A DNA stretch of 50,763 bases from Atribacterota bacterium (lineage in GTDB: Bacteria; Atribacterota; Phoenicimicrobiia; Phoenicimicrobiales; Phoenicimicrobiaceae). The notes beneath the pieces were generated by a model. It saw only the letters and a program-made list of their open reading frames with translations. It did no database searches and was not told where the DNA came from. The translations under genes and the position numbers were made by a program. Within the stretch, counting starts at the first letter, position 1, and the number at the start of each line of letters is the position of its first letter. Location of the stretch: contig JAUWHZ010000015.1 of NCBI GenBank assembly GCA_030605615.1, forward strand, positions 1 to 50,763, read 5' to 3'. This document shows, one piece after another, positions 34,430-43,181 of the stretch.

Positions 34430-35742
34430 TTTGATTTGTCCTCCTTTTTAGATTCTATTATTTTTATTTTCTTACTTATAAAATCTATTATTTTCTCTCT
34501 CTTTATATTTTCTCTTAAGCCATCTAAACTATTATTCTTTTTAAAGTTAGTCTCTACTTTTAATGGATCTTGCTTTATCTCTTTAGCAATAGTGTTAATT
34601 TTGTTTTTAATTTCCTTTTCGGTAACTTTAATGTCTTCTTCTTGAGCAATTTTATCTAAAATTAATTCTTGTTTTACTCTTTTTTCTGCAACAACTCTAT
34701 ATTCTTTTTTAACTTTTTCCTCATCTGAATTAATACTCTTACAGTAATCTTGTAAAGATAATTTTCTTTCCCTTAAGTCATTTTCCAAAGATTTTATCAT
34801 ATAATCTGTTTCTCTTTCAATTAAGACTTCAGGAACATTTACTTCACAAACCTCAGCAACTTTTTCTAATAATTTTTGTTCATAATTATTTTTATCAATT
34901 ATCTCGACTCGTCTGGTTAACTCTTTCTTTATATCTTTTTTAAGATCATTCAAACTTTTAAAATCACCCACTGTTTTTGCAAAATCATTATCCAATTTTG
35001 ACAATTCCTTCTCTTTTATTTCAAATACTTTTATTTTATAAATAATTTCTTCACCTGCAATTTCTTTATCTTTTGCATCTTTAGGAACCAGAACTTTTAT
35101 CTCTTTTTCTTCCCCCGCTTTACATCCTAAAAGTTGCTTGTTAAATTCTGGTACAGCACTTTTACCTAATTGAATGATTTGTTTTTTAACCTTACTTTCT
35201 TTTATTAATTGACCGTCAGAATATGCCTCAGCATCTATTATCAGAAAGTCTCCTTCTTTTGCCTTACGGTCTTTTACTACTTTTAATACAGCCTGGCTTT
35301 CTTGAATTCTCTTTATCTCATTTTCCACATCTTTATCGTTTATCTCTAAAGTTTCTTTATGTATTTTAATATTACCTAAAGGACCAACTTTAACTTCTGG
35401 CTTTACCTGGACAGTTGCTTCGAAAATTAAGGGCTTATCCTTTTCTATCTGCATTATATTAATTTTTGGTTGATCTATTGGTTTAATATTCTCTTTTTTT
35501 ACTGCTTCAATATAACTATCCGGAATTAATATTTCTGCAGTTTTTTGATAAAAATACTCTTTTCCTAAATGCATATCCAGAATATTTCGTGGTATTTTAC
35601 CTTTTCGAAATCCGGGAATTTTTACTTGATATGATAAATCATTATATACCTTTTCTAATTTGTTATTTACTTTTAATTTATCAACTTCTATCTTCAGGTT
35701 AATCTCATTCTCTTTTCGTTTTTTAATTTCAACATTTATCAT
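34426..35742 (-). CDS. tig: Trigger factor
   Basis: Ribosome-bound chaperone and peptidyl-prolyl isomerase at the exit tunnel. The N-terminal ribosome-binding domain has [18 protein letters not shown] carrying the GFRxGKxP signature (about residues 36-46). The FKBP-like domain includes [17 protein letters not shown] and the C-terminal arm domain is helical and Lys-rich. ATG 35742 is chosen because it gives the standard MINVEIKK start behind GGAGG; a 15-codon longer reading is not supported. It heads the tig-clpP pair, downstream of the tRNA cluster. Confidence 0.96.
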   Translation of the reverse strand: MINVEIKKRKENEINLKIEVDKLKVNNKLEKVYNDLSYQVKIPGFRKGKIPRNILDMHLGKEYFYQKTAEILIPDSYIEAVKKENIKPIDQPKINIMQIEKDKPLIFEATVQVKPEVKVGPLGNIKIHKETLEINDKDVENEIKRIQESQAVLKVVKDRKAKEGDFLIIDAEAYSDGQLIKESKVKKQIIQLGKSAVPEFNKQLLGCKAGEEKEIKVLVPKDAKDKEIAGEEIIYKIKVFEIKEKELSKLDNDFAKTVGDFKSLNDLKKDIKKELTRRVEIIDKNNYEQKLLEKVAEVCEVNVPEVLIERETDYMIKSLENDLRERKLSLQDYCKSINSDEEKVKKEYRVVAEKRVKQELILDKIAQEEDIKVTEKEIKNKINTIAKEIKQDPLKVETNFKKNNSLDGLRENIKREKIIDFISKKIKIIESKKEDKSK

Positions 35743-35790
35743 CAAACAAAAACCTCCACTAAGTGATGCCTTTAAATACAATTGCAATAA

Positions 35791-35811
35791 AGCCGCAAAT
35801 AATTTGCGGCT
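35791..35811 (-). terminator. Hairpin terminator after the tRNA cluster
   Basis: AGCCGCAAA and TTTGCGGCT form a perfect 9-bp stem with a 3-nt loop, 6 nt past the encoded CCA of tRNA-Leu. On the minus strand TTATTG follows; the plus strand has a stronger T run, so it could work in both directions. Confidence 0.7.
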
Positions 35812-35816
35812 GTTTT

Positions 35817-35901
35817 TGGTGCGAAGGGCGGGACTCGAACCCGCATGGTTTTACCCACTGGATCCTAAATCCAGCGTGTCTACCAATTCCACCACCCTCG
35901 C
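35817..35901 (-). tRNA. tRNA-Leu (anticodon TAG)
   Basis: 85 nt with encoded CCA. The acceptor GCGAGGG pairs with CCTTCGC. The loop TTTAGGA gives anticodon UAG (CUN codons). It has a long variable arm and the T-loop GGTTCGAGTCC. Last tRNA of a seven-gene minus-strand cluster. Confidence 0.96.
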
Positions 35902-35916
35902 ATTTTTAATTTTTAT

Positions 35917-35992
35917 TGGTGGGCCGTACAGGACTCGAACCTGTGACACCCTGATTAAAAGTCAGGTGCTCTACCACCTGAGCTAACGGCCC
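35917..35992 (-). tRNA. tRNA-Lys (anticodon TTT)
   Basis: 76 nt with encoded CCA. The acceptor GGGCCGT pairs with ACGGCCC. The anticodon loop CTTTTAA gives UUU (AAA/AAG), and the T-loop is GGTTCGAGTCC. Confidence 0.97.
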
Positions 35993-36004
35993 ACAAATTA
36001 AAAA

Positions 36005-36081
36005 TGGCGCGCTCGGAGGGACTCGAACCCCCAACCCTCGGATCCGAAGTCCGTAGCTCTATCCAATTGGGCTACGAGCGC
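36005..36081 (-). tRNA. tRNA-Arg (anticodon TCG)
   Basis: 77 nt with encoded CCA. The acceptor GCGCTCG pairs with CGAGCGC. The loop CTTCGGA gives anticodon UCG (CGN codons). The top pair of the anticodon stem (A-A) is a mismatch in the simplest alignment. Confidence 0.95.
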
Positions 36082-36093
36082 TTAATATTATAC

Positions 36094-36172
36094 TGGGGTG
36101 AGCGAGGGGATTCGAACCCCCGACCTCTGGAGCCACATTCCAGGGCTCTAACCAGTCTGAGCTACGCCCACC
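36094..36172 (-). tRNA. tRNA-His (anticodon GTG)
   Basis: The acceptor GTGGGCG pairs with CGCTCAC, and a G precedes position 1 (the G-1 identity element, here template-encoded at 36172). The discriminator is C and CCA is encoded. The loop ATGTGGC gives anticodon GUG. Confidence 0.96.
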
Positions 36173-36191
36173 ATATCTAATTTTTAAAAAA

Positions 36192-36268
<77 letters not shown>

Positions 36269-36280
36269 GAGGACTTACTA

Positions 36281-36356
36281 TGGAGCGGGAAACGGGGTTC
36301 GAACCCGCGACACCCAGCTTGGAAGGCTGGTGCTCTACCAACTGAGCTATTCCCGC
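36281..36356 (-). tRNA. tRNA-Gly (anticodon TCC)
   Basis: 76 nt with encoded CCA. The acceptor GCGGGAA pairs with TTCCCGC. The loop CTTCCAA gives anticodon UCC (GGN). It begins only 4 nt after the tRNA-Pro 3' end. Confidence 0.97.
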
Positions 36357-36434
<78 letters not shown>

Positions 36435-36503
36435 AAACAAAAGTTATTATATAAGAAATATATATATAAGTCAATCGTAACCTTATGAGTGATGCAGAGA
36501 ACC

Positions 36504-36529
36504 GTCCCCTGAATCAGTCCCCTGAATCA
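36504..36529. repeat. Tandem 13-mer at the rdgB stop
   Basis: GTCCCCTGAATCA occurs twice in tandem (36504-36516, 36517-36529). On the minus strand the copies read TGATTCAGGGGAC, and the rdgB stop TGA and its last residues lie in them. A further ACCG-TCCCC word flanks it. Confidence 0.8.
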
Positions 36530-37101
36530 TTTATTATTTCAATCATCTTTCTTAAAGCTTTTCCCCTATGACTGATTTTGTTTTTTATCTTATCTCCTAA
36601 TTCGGCAAAAGTTTTGTTATATTCTGGAATTAGAAAAATAGGGTCATATCCAAAACCAAATTTTCCTCTGGGATTAAAAGAAATCCTTCCGTTGCATTCT
36701 TCTTGAATTATATATTTTTTCCCTTCAGGGTAAGCAAGCACTAAAGCACAAACAAACTTTGCGCTTCTTTTATTTTCAGGAACATTTTCTAATAACTTAA
36801 GTACTTTATTTATACGTTCTTCGTCACTATTCCCCCACCGGGACGAATAGATACCTGGTTCACCTTTTAAATAATCAATTTCTAACCCCGAATCATCTGC
36901 TAAGCATATTTTCCCAGTATATTTTGATATTTTGCAGGCTTTTTTAAGGGCGTTTTCTTGAAATGTTTTACCATCCTCTTCAATTTTTGGAAGATTATGA
37001 AAATCTTTTATAGTCAATATCTTTATATTTGTATCTACTAAAATATCCTTTATTTCTTTCACTTTACCCGGATTGTTAGTGGCAATAAGTATCTCTAACA
37101 T
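36514..37101 (-). CDS. rdgB: XTP/dITP diphosphatase (HAM1 / RdgB)
   Basis: House-cleaning pyrophosphatase removing non-canonical purine nucleotides (XTP, dITP). 195 residues. Signatures are [17 protein letters not shown] (SxNxxK-like at residues 6-12), [30 protein letters not shown] and [20 protein letters not shown]. It overlaps rph by 7 bp, a common pairing. The last three residues (SGD) and the stop come from a tandem 13-mer repeat. Confidence 0.96.
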   Translation of the reverse strand: MLEILIATNNPGKVKEIKDILVDTNIKILTIKDFHNLPKIEEDGKTFQENALKKACKISKYTGKICLADDSGLEIDYLKGEPGIYSSRWGNSDEERINKVLKLLENVPENKRSAKFVCALVLAYPEGKKYIIQEECNGRISFNPRGKFGFGYDPIFLIPEYNKTFAELGDKIKNKISHRGKALRKMIEIINDSGD

Positions 37102-37820
37102 ATATCTCCTAACATCTCTTTTTCTATCTCAACTACTTTTTTTATGCCTATTTGGGCTAATTTAATTAATTCTTGTAGATTTCTTTTAGAAAAAGGTCTT
37201 CCTTCAGCAGTCCCTTGAATTTCTACTATCTCGCCTTTCTCAGTCATAGCCATATTTAAGTCAACCTGAGCGTGAGAATCTTCCTCAAAATTTAAGTCTA
37301 ATATCATTTCTCCATCCACTATTCCAGCACTAATAGCACCTATATAATCTTTTATAGGGATATTATTTAGTAGACCTTCCGCTTTTAAATAATTCAAAGC
37401 ATCATAGAGGGCAATAAATGACCCGACAATAGCAGCGGTTCTCGTACCACCATCGGCCTGGATTACATCACAATCTATCCATATAGTCCTTTCTCCTAAT
37501 TCATTTAAATTAACCACAGACCTTAAAGCTCTTCCTATCAATCTTTGAATTTCAGAAGAACGTCCGCTTATTTTACCCTTTATTGAATCTCTGACATTTC
37601 TTATTTGATTTGCACGGGGAATCATAGCATATTCTGCAGAAATCCACCCCTGCTTTGTGCCCCTCAAAAATAATGGTACTTTATCCTCTACTGATGCAGT
37701 GCAGATTATTTTAGTATCACCCATTTTCATCAAGGTAGAACCTTCAGCATATTTTATATAATTCCTGATAATATTAATGGGTCTTATTTCATCAAACTTT
37801 CTATTATTCGATCTAAGCAT
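37095..37820 (-). CDS. rph: Ribonuclease PH
   Basis: Phosphate-dependent 3' exoribonuclease that trims tRNA 3' ends. 241 residues. [50 protein letters not shown] and [19 protein letters not shown] carry the phosphate and RNA-binding residues. GGAGGG precedes ATG 37820. It is co-transcribed with rdgB upstream of the tRNA cluster, which fits the processing role. Confidence 0.97.
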   Translation of the reverse strand: MLRSNNRKFDEIRPINIIRNYIKYAEGSTLMKMGDTKIICTASVEDKVPLFLRGTKQGWISAEYAMIPRANQIRNVRDSIKGKISGRSSEIQRLIGRALRSVVNLNELGERTIWIDCDVIQADGGTRTAAIVGSFIALYDALNYLKAEGLLNNIPIKDYIGAISAGIVDGEMILDLNFEEDSHAQVDLNMAMTEKGEIVEIQGTAEGRPFSKRNLQELIKLAQIGIKKVVEIEKEMLGDIC

Positions 37821-37837
37821 TTTCCCTCCAATATTTT

Positions 37838-37868
37838 AGTATATCGTATATCGTATTTCGTATTTCGC
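37838..37868. repeat. TATCGTATATCGTATTTCG array upstream of rph
   Basis: TAGTATATCGTATATCGTAT followed by TTCGTATTTCG. Further word-like repeats (GCTATATGCTACATACTATATGC, about 37932-37960, and TCTTCTGACTTC) fill the ispA-rph gap of about 200 bp. No gene there. Confidence 0.75.
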
Positions 37869-37988
37869 CAGAAAAATAAGATCCAAATATTTAAATCTCC
37901 AAATCAATTAATCCCTTATTGCAACTGCTATCTTGCTATATGCTACATACTATATGCTAATCTATCTTCTGACTTCTTTCTTCTTAAC

Positions 37989-38019
37989 CATATACGATAT
38001 ACGATATACGATATACGAT
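37989..38019. repeat. CGATATACGATATACGATATACG array downstream of ispA
   Basis: Four TATACGA units in tandem, ending 4 nt from the ispA stop. On the minus strand: TAA AAGGATCGTATATCGTATATCG. It adds another stop-adjacent case. Confidence 0.8.
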
Positions 38020-38023
38020 CCTT

Positions 38024-38884
38024 TTATTTTTCTCTTGAGATAATGTAATCTGCTAAATTATCTAATACTTCTGCTTTATTATTAAATATTTTTAACGATT
38101 TTTTTGCCTCTTTAATCAATCTTTCAGCTTCTATTTTTGATTCATTAATACCATATTTCTGAGGATAGGTAGATTTCTTCATCTCCCTTTGATCTTGCAT
38201 TATATCAAGCATATCATCTACTATTTGAAAGGCCACACCAATATTTTCTCCATATCTGGCTAAAGCTTTAAGTTGTCTCTGATTTGCACCAGATAAAATT
38301 GCTCCCGCCCTGATAGAAGCACAGATTAAGGCTGCGGTCTTTTTCATGTACATATTATATAAATCTTTCTTAGTAATATTTTTATTTTCCGGGTTTATAT
38401 CTTCTACTTGCCCACCTAACATATTTTCAGTCCCAATATAATAAGATATTTCTTTGATTACTTTTAATATAGCTCGTTTTTTTATACCTTTTACCTCAGC
38501 ATTTTTTACTATAAACTCAAATCCGGAAACCAAAAGAGCATCTCCAGCTAATAGAGCCATAGCTTCTCCAAATACTTTGTGATTGCTTGGTTTTCCTCGC
38601 CTGAAGTCATCATTGTCTATGCATGGTAAATCATCATGGATTAAAGAAAAAGTATGAATTAATTCAATTCCACAAGCTGTATTTAATACTGTTTCTATTT
38701 CTTCCCCCAGTAATTCAGCAGTGGCTAAAGTTAAAATAGGTCTCAGTCTTTTTCCTCCGCTGAAAACACTGTAACGCATAGCTTTATGAATATTTGATGG
38801 AGATTTTTCTTCAGTTGGTAAAAATTCATCTAAAGCCTTATCGATGATAATTTTTTTATCTTTTAAATATTTTTCAAAGTTCAT
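38024..38884 (-). CDS. ispA: Polyprenyl (farnesyl/geranyl) diphosphate synthase
   Basis: Trans-isoprenyl diphosphate synthase. The first Asp-rich motif is in THE segment LIHDDLPCIDNDDFRRGKPS (about residues 86-105) and the second in VAFQIVDDMLDIMQD. GGKRLRPILTLATAELLG is the substrate-binding region. 286 residues and its place after xseB fit IspA making farnesyl diphosphate for lipid carriers and quinones. GGAG precedes ATG 38884. It overlaps xseB by 11 bp. Product chain length cannot be fixed from sequence alone. Confidence 0.93.
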   Translation of the reverse strand: MNFEKYLKDKKIIIDKALDEFLPTEEKSPSNIHKAMRYSVFSGGKRLRPILTLATAELLGEEIETVLNTACGIELIHTFSLIHDDLPCIDNDDFRRGKPSNHKVFGEAMALLAGDALLVSGFEFIVKNAEVKGIKKRAILKVIKEISYYIGTENMLGGQVEDINPENKNITKKDLYNMYMKKTAALICASIRAGAILSGANQRQLKALARYGENIGVAFQIVDDMLDIMQDQREMKKSTYPQKYGINESKIEAERLIKEAKKSLKIFNNKAEVLDNLADYIISREK

Positions 38885-39143
38885 TAACTGTATTTTCTCC
38901 TTTTTTTATAGAAAAAGGTTTAAGAGAATATTTTTCCTCACCTTTTACTACTAACTGTTCTATTTTTTGTTTAGCTTTATTTAATTTTTCCAAACATATT
39001 TTAGAAATACTCATACCTTCTTCATAAAGCTTTACTGATTCATCTAAAGTTAATTCCCCTTCTTCTAATTGTTGAACAATTTTCTCCAATTTTTTTAAAT
39101 AATCTTCAAAAAGAATCTCTTTTTCTTTTTTTTTGGTTTTCAT
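38874..39143 (-). CDS. xseB: Exodeoxyribonuclease VII small subunit
   Basis: 89 residues forming helical hairpins. LFEDYLKKLEKIVQQLEEGELTLDESVKLYEEGMSI is the canonical signature (LE.GE..LDE...YE.G). It binds XseA to form ExoVII, which degrades single-stranded DNA. Its ATG overlaps the xseA stop (ATGA), with AGGAGG upstream, so stoichiometric coupled synthesis is likely. Confidence 0.96.
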   Translation of the reverse strand: MKTKKKEKEILFEDYLKKLEKIVQQLEEGELTLDESVKLYEEGMSISKICLEKLNKAKQKIEQLVVKGEEKYSLKPFSIKKGENTVNEL

Positions 39144-40369
39144 CTTGACACAGCCTCCTTTTTATCGACTTTACCGGATATCCTCCCATTGCTTATAATA
39201 ACTTCAATTTCATTACCAATTTCAACTTGCTCCAATCTTTTAACAATCTCTAATCGTGGCAATTTTCTACAAATACTATATCCGCGTTCAATGATTGCCC
39301 AAGGACTTAATGAATCTATCCTTTGTGAATCTTTTTTAATTCTTTCCTCATATAATTCTATCTGGTGCTTAATCCTTGATTTTATTCGACCCGTAAATTC
39401 ATCAATATATTGATAATACTGATTAATCTTATTTTCTGGACCCTGATACTTAAGACTCTTAGATAAAGAATTTGTGGCTTCTAATTTTAATTCAAAATTT
39501 CTTTTTATTGCTCTTACCAGTTTATCATTCAATAAATTTATATTATTTATTAAATTATTCTTATTAGGTACGGTCATTTCGGCTGCCGCCGATGGTGTGG
39601 GGGAACGTAAATCAGCTACAAAATCAGAAATAGTAAAATCTGTCTCATGACCTACAGCCGAAACAATTGGTATTTTTGAATTATATATACTACGAGCTAA
39701 TATTTCTTCGTTGAAAGCCCATAATTCTTCTAAGGAACCACCACCCCGACCGATGATAATAAAATCTAAATCACTAAAATACTTATTTAAAAAATCTATT
39801 TTCTGGGAAATCTCTTGAGCTGCAAATGTCCCCTGTACTAAGGAAGGGACAACTAAAATTGAAAGATTGGGAAATCTTCTCAATGATATCGTGATAACAT
39901 CTCTAATTGCTGCCCCGGTAGAGGAAGTTATCACAGCAATTCTTTGAGGAACGAGGGGTAATTTTTTCTTGAATTCTTCAGTAAAAAGACCTTCTGCCTT
40001 AAGTTTCTCTTTTAATCTTTCAAAAGCTAAATAAAGTTCGCCTTTACCAGCTTCTACAATTTTATTTGCATATAATTGATATTCCCCTCTCCTTTCGTAA
40101 ACACGAATATCACCCATTACTTTAACTTTCATACCATCCTGAGGCATAAATTTTAATTTGATATTATTTCCTCTAAACATTACACATTTAATTTGACTTT
40201 CCTGATCTTTAAGCACAAAATACATATGTCCGGAAGAATGTAATTTAAAATTAGAAATCTCCCCTAATATCCAAACATTTTGTAACTTATAATCACTCTC
40301 AAATAGGGTTTTTATATATCTATTTATTTTTGAAACAGTATAAATTATTGATTCTTTATAGTTATTCAT
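39140..40369 (-). CDS. xseA: Exodeoxyribonuclease VII large subunit
   Basis: Catalytic subunit of ExoVII. The N-terminal OB-fold (NVWILGEISNFKLHSSGHMYF) is followed by the catalytic domain with AVITSSTGAAIRDVI, IIGRGGGSLEELWAFNEE and VSAVGHETDFTISDFVADLR-SPTPSAAAE. Helical XseB-binding repeats and a C-terminal GYSI...G(K/R) element complete it. 409 residues is typical. It starts 6 bp after nusB without a good SD. Confidence 0.97.
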   Translation of the reverse strand: MNNYKESIIYTVSKINRYIKTLFESDYKLQNVWILGEISNFKLHSSGHMYFVLKDQESQIKCVMFRGNNIKLKFMPQDGMKVKVMGDIRVYERRGEYQLYANKIVEAGKGELYLAFERLKEKLKAEGLFTEEFKKKLPLVPQRIAVITSSTGAAIRDVITISLRRFPNLSILVVPSLVQGTFAAQEISQKIDFLNKYFSDLDFIIIGRGGGSLEELWAFNEEILARSIYNSKIPIVSAVGHETDFTISDFVADLRSPTPSAAAEMTVPNKNNLINNINLLNDKLVRAIKRNFELKLEATNSLSKSLKYQGPENKINQYYQYIDEFTGRIKSRIKHQIELYEERIKKDSQRIDSLSPWAIIERGYSICRKLPRLEIVKRLEQVEIGNEIEVIISNGRISGKVDKKEAVSR

Positions 40370-40375
40370 ATTTTT

Positions 40376-40792
40376 CTATTGCATTCTCTTTACTACCATT
40401 TTATTAATTTTACCTAAAACTCCATTTACAAAACTAAATGAACTTTTTGTACCATATTTTTTAGCTAATTCAATCGCTTCATTAATGGAAACACTTTTTG
40501 GAATCTCTTTCATATATAAAATCTCATAAATTGCTATGCGTAAAACATTTCGGTCAATATTGGTTATCCGTTCTAAAGACCAATTGTCGGTATAACCCTT
40601 AATTGCTTTATCAATTTCAATTAAATTGCTGATTACACCCTTAACTATTGTCAAAGTAAATTCTTTAACTTCTTCAGGGGATTTATAGTGTTCAAATATA
40701 TATTTTAAACTTTCTATCATATTGGCATTAACTAAATCAATTTGAAATAATACTTGTAATGCCAACTCTCTGGATAATCTTCTTCCTCCCAT
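40376..40792 (-). CDS. nusB: Transcription antitermination factor NusB
   Basis: Partners NusE/S10 on boxA RNA in rRNA antitermination. 138 residues: [18 protein letters not shown] at the start, [32 protein letters not shown], and [35 protein letters not shown] 40792 with AGGAGGATTA upstream is chosen; a reading starting 13 codons earlier comes from a palindrome. It lies downstream of asp23, as in Firmicutes. Confidence 0.96.
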   Translation of the reverse strand: MGGRRLSRELALQVLFQIDLVNANMIESLKYIFEHYKSPEEVKEFTLTIVKGVISNLIEIDKAIKGYTDNWSLERITNIDRNVLRIAIYEILYMKEIPKSVSINEAIELAKKYGTKSSFSFVNGVLGKINKMVVKRMQ

Positions 40793-40807
40793 TAATCCTC
40801 CTGATAA

Positions 40808-40840
40808 TGTAACATTTTGTGCCTGGCACAAAATGTTACA
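40808..40840. repeat. 33-bp perfect palindrome between asp23 and nusB
   Basis: Arms of 16 bp (TGTAACATTTTGTGCC and its complement) around a single central T. It abuts the asp23 stop (40841-40843) and ends 16 bp before the nusB start. It has no U tract, so it is not a classic terminator; it could be a REP-type element or an operator. Confidence 0.85.
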
Positions 40841-41260
40841 TTAGAATACTTTTATGAATAGGTTAGAAGCAACTAAATCTTTCCTGCTCTGGGCTTTTTT
40901 AGGAAATTGTATTCCTTGAATATGTATATTTATTTCTCTTGCGTCTGAATCTATTTTTTTTATTAAATCTTCTTTAATTCTGTTTTGAATATCCCAGGCA
41001 ATATCGGGAATTCTTACTCCATATTTGATGATAATAGATAAATCAATAAAAATATTATTATCTTTTATTTCAACTTTTATATTACGCGGAGTATTATTTT
41101 CCTTGTTTATATTTCCCATTAGCATATCAGTTATTTCTTTAACAATTGTTTTTTTACTTCCTACTAAACCTTTAACATTGGCTAAATTCAAACTAACCAT
41201 GCTTTCAATTGTTTCTATGGAAATATTTATTTCTCCTAAATTATTTTTAATAGTTTGCAT
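40841..41260 (-). CDS. Asp23/Gls24 family envelope-stress protein
   Basis: 139 residues of the Asp23 (DUF322) family. LGEINISIETIESMVSLNLANVKGLVG at the N-terminus and IFIDLSIIIKYGVRIPDIAWDIQNRIKEDL are characteristic. In Gram-positives the family associates with the membrane through AmaP and responds to envelope stress; no AmaP is seen here. It is encoded between efp and nusB with a 3-bp gap to efp. It has no signal peptide. Confidence 0.9.
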   Translation of the reverse strand: MQTIKNNLGEINISIETIESMVSLNLANVKGLVGSKKTIVKEITDMLMGNINKENNTPRNIKVEIKDNNIFIDLSIIIKYGVRIPDIAWDIQNRIKEDLIKKIDSDAREINIHIQGIQFPKKAQSRKDLVASNLFIKVF

Positions 41261-41263
41261 TAG

Positions 41264-41821
41264 TTACACTCTTTCTAAATATTTTTTCTCTCTGGTATCT
41301 ATTTTTATTATATCACCTTTTTTTATAAACAAAGGGACCTGGATTATTGCTCCGGTTTCTAAAGTTGCTGGCTTAAGTGCACCTGAAACAGTATTTCCTT
41401 TTACTCCCGGTATAGTCTTAGTTATTTTTAAGTTCATAAAATTAGGTAATTCTGCTCCTATCATATCCTCCTTACAGAAGATAATTAACACATCATTTCC
41501 TTCTTTAAGAAATTCTTTTAATTCACTTACTTGTTCTTTAGATAAAGATATTTGTTCATAATTTTCTTTATTCATAAAATAATAATTTTCACCATCATTA
41601 TATAAATACTGCATTGTCTTTCTATCAATTATGGCTTGTTCCATTTTTTCTCCAGCTCTAAAAGTCTTATCTACCACCAAACCAGTTTTAATATTTTTAA
41701 GCTTAGTTCGGACAAAAGCACCACCTTTACCAGGTTTTACGTGAAGAAAGTCAACAATGCCATATATTTCTCCTTTAAATTCAATAGTTAACCCTTTTTT
41801 AAAATTACTGGTCGATATCAA
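41264..41821 (-). CDS. efp: Elongation factor P
   Basis: tRNA-shaped factor that relieves ribosome stalling at polyproline. 185 residues in three beta-barrel domains. KPGKGGAFVRTKLKN holds the modifiable tip Lys (about residue 32), and the C-terminal MNLKITKTIPGVKGNTVSGALKPATLETG signature is intact. The start is TTG 41821, preceded by AGGAGG. The modification enzymes are not in the window. Confidence 0.97.
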   Translation of the reverse strand: MISTSNFKKGLTIEFKGEIYGIVDFLHVKPGKGGAFVRTKLKNIKTGLVVDKTFRAGEKMEQAIIDRKTMQYLYNDGENYYFMNKENYEQISLSKEQVSELKEFLKEGNDVLIIFCKEDMIGAELPNFMNLKITKTIPGVKGNTVSGALKPATLETGAIIQVPLFIKKGDIIKIDTREKKYLERV

Positions 41822-41850
41822 AATATATCCTCCTGTTTGTTTTAGCTATT

Positions 41851-43077
41851 TTATACAAATTTTTTACAAAAGCTTTTCACTTCTTTTCTTACTTCTTCTT
41901 TTATCTTCTGATCTTCTATATTATTTAGGACTCGACTAATCATCTCCGCTATAATTCCCATTTCCTTTTCTTTCATCCCGCGGGTAGTAACTGCAGGAGT
42001 TCCGATTCTTATTCCGCTGGCAACCCAAGGCTTTTGAGGGTCAAAGGGAACCATATTCTTATTAACAGTAATTCCGGCTTCTTCCAAAGCTTTCTCTGCC
42101 TGCTTTCCGGTAATTCCTTTATTTATCAAATCAACTAACATCAAGTGATTATCAGTTCCACCGGATACTAAATTATAACCTAATTCTATTAATTTATCAG
42201 CTAAGGCTTTGGCATTTTTAATGATTTGCTTCTGATATTCTTTAAACTCTGCAGTCATTGCCTGTTTAAAACAGACTGCCTTAGCAGCAATTACATGCAT
42301 TAATGGCCCACCTTGAATCCCCGGGAATATAGTTTTATCAATTATACGTGCATACTCTTCTTTACATAAAATTAATCCACCTCGTGGTCCCCTTAAAGTT
42401 TTGTGAGTAGTAGAAGTGACAAAATGGCAATAAGGCACAGGACTTTGGTGAAGATCTGCTATAACCAACCCGGCAATATGGGCAATATCAGCCATTATGT
42501 ATGCCCCTACTTCATCAGCAATATCTCTAAAAGCAGAAAAATCTATTTCTCTCGGATAAGCACTTGCCCCGGCAATAATTAACTTAGGTTTATGTTCTAA
42601 AGCAAGATCTCTTAAATTATCATAATCAATTCTACCTGTATCTTTTCCTACACCATAAGGAATAATATTAAAATATTTACCAGAAAAATTTACCGGGCTG
42701 CCATGGGTTAGATGACCTCCATGAGAGAGGTTCATAGCCAGAATTGTATCTCCCATATCTAAAACACCAAAATAGACCGCCATATTAGCTTGTGAACCAC
42801 AATGTGGTTGAACATTAGCATGGTCAGCCTTAAATATTTCTTTTGCTCTTTCAATGGCTAAATTTTCTACTACATCGATATATTTGCATCCACCATAATA
42901 TTTTTTACCGGGATATCCTTCCGCATATTTATTGGTTAAGACTGATCCCTGGGCTTCTAATACGGCGGGAGAAACAAAATTCTCTGAGGCAATTAATTCT
43001 ATAGTATATTTCTGGCGATTTTCTTCATTTTTTATAGCTTCAAAAATTTCAGCATCAACTTCCTTCAAATTACTCAT
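41851..43077 (-). CDS. glyA: Serine hydroxymethyltransferase
   Basis: PLP enzyme interconverting serine and glycine with tetrahydrofolate. 408 residues. [30 protein letters not shown] is the N-terminal signature, and the PLP Lys lies in [15 protein letters not shown] (about residue 228). GSQANMAVY and DNHLMLVDL are also conserved. AAGGAGG precedes ATG 43077. It is placed between a RAYT element and efp; glyA is not usually part of the efp operon, so the insertion has shuffled the neighbourhood or marks its edge. Confidence 0.98.
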   Translation of the reverse strand: MSNLKEVDAEIFEAIKNEENRQKYTIELIASENFVSPAVLEAQGSVLTNKYAEGYPGKKYYGGCKYIDVVENLAIERAKEIFKADHANVQPHCGSQANMAVYFGVLDMGDTILAMNLSHGGHLTHGSPVNFSGKYFNIIPYGVGKDTGRIDYDNLRDLALEHKPKLIIAGASAYPREIDFSAFRDIADEVGAYIMADIAHIAGLVIADLHQSPVPYCHFVTSTTHKTLRGPRGGLILCKEEYARIIDKTIFPGIQGGPLMHVIAAKAVCFKQAMTAEFKEYQKQIIKNAKALADKLIELGYNLVSGGTDNHLMLVDLINKGITGKQAEKALEEAGITVNKNMVPFDPQKPWVASGIRIGTPAVTTRGMKEKEMGIIAEMISRVLNNIEDQKIKEEVRKEVKSFCKKFV

Positions 43078-43155
43078 CTTTTCCTCCTTTTAAAATAATT
43101 AACTTATCAAATTTTTTTCTAGTATCTTCGTTATTCATTTATTTTCCGTAAATAA

Positions 43156-43181
43156 GTAGGACAGGCGTCTCGCCTGTCTAC
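43156..43181. repeat. REP hairpin at the 3' end of the RAYT gene
   Basis: GTAG head, then GACAGGCG-TCT-CGCCTGTC, then TAC. The RAYT stop codon TAG lies in its right arm flank. It is in inverted orientation relative to the copy at 43629-43651, so the two GTAG heads face outward. Confidence 0.9.

Noticed and set aside
41025-41561. Plus-strand 178-codon frame opposite asp23/efp
   Set aside because: Antisense shadow of two well-identified genes; its hydrophobic composition follows from complementing Lys/Glu-rich AT-biased codons.
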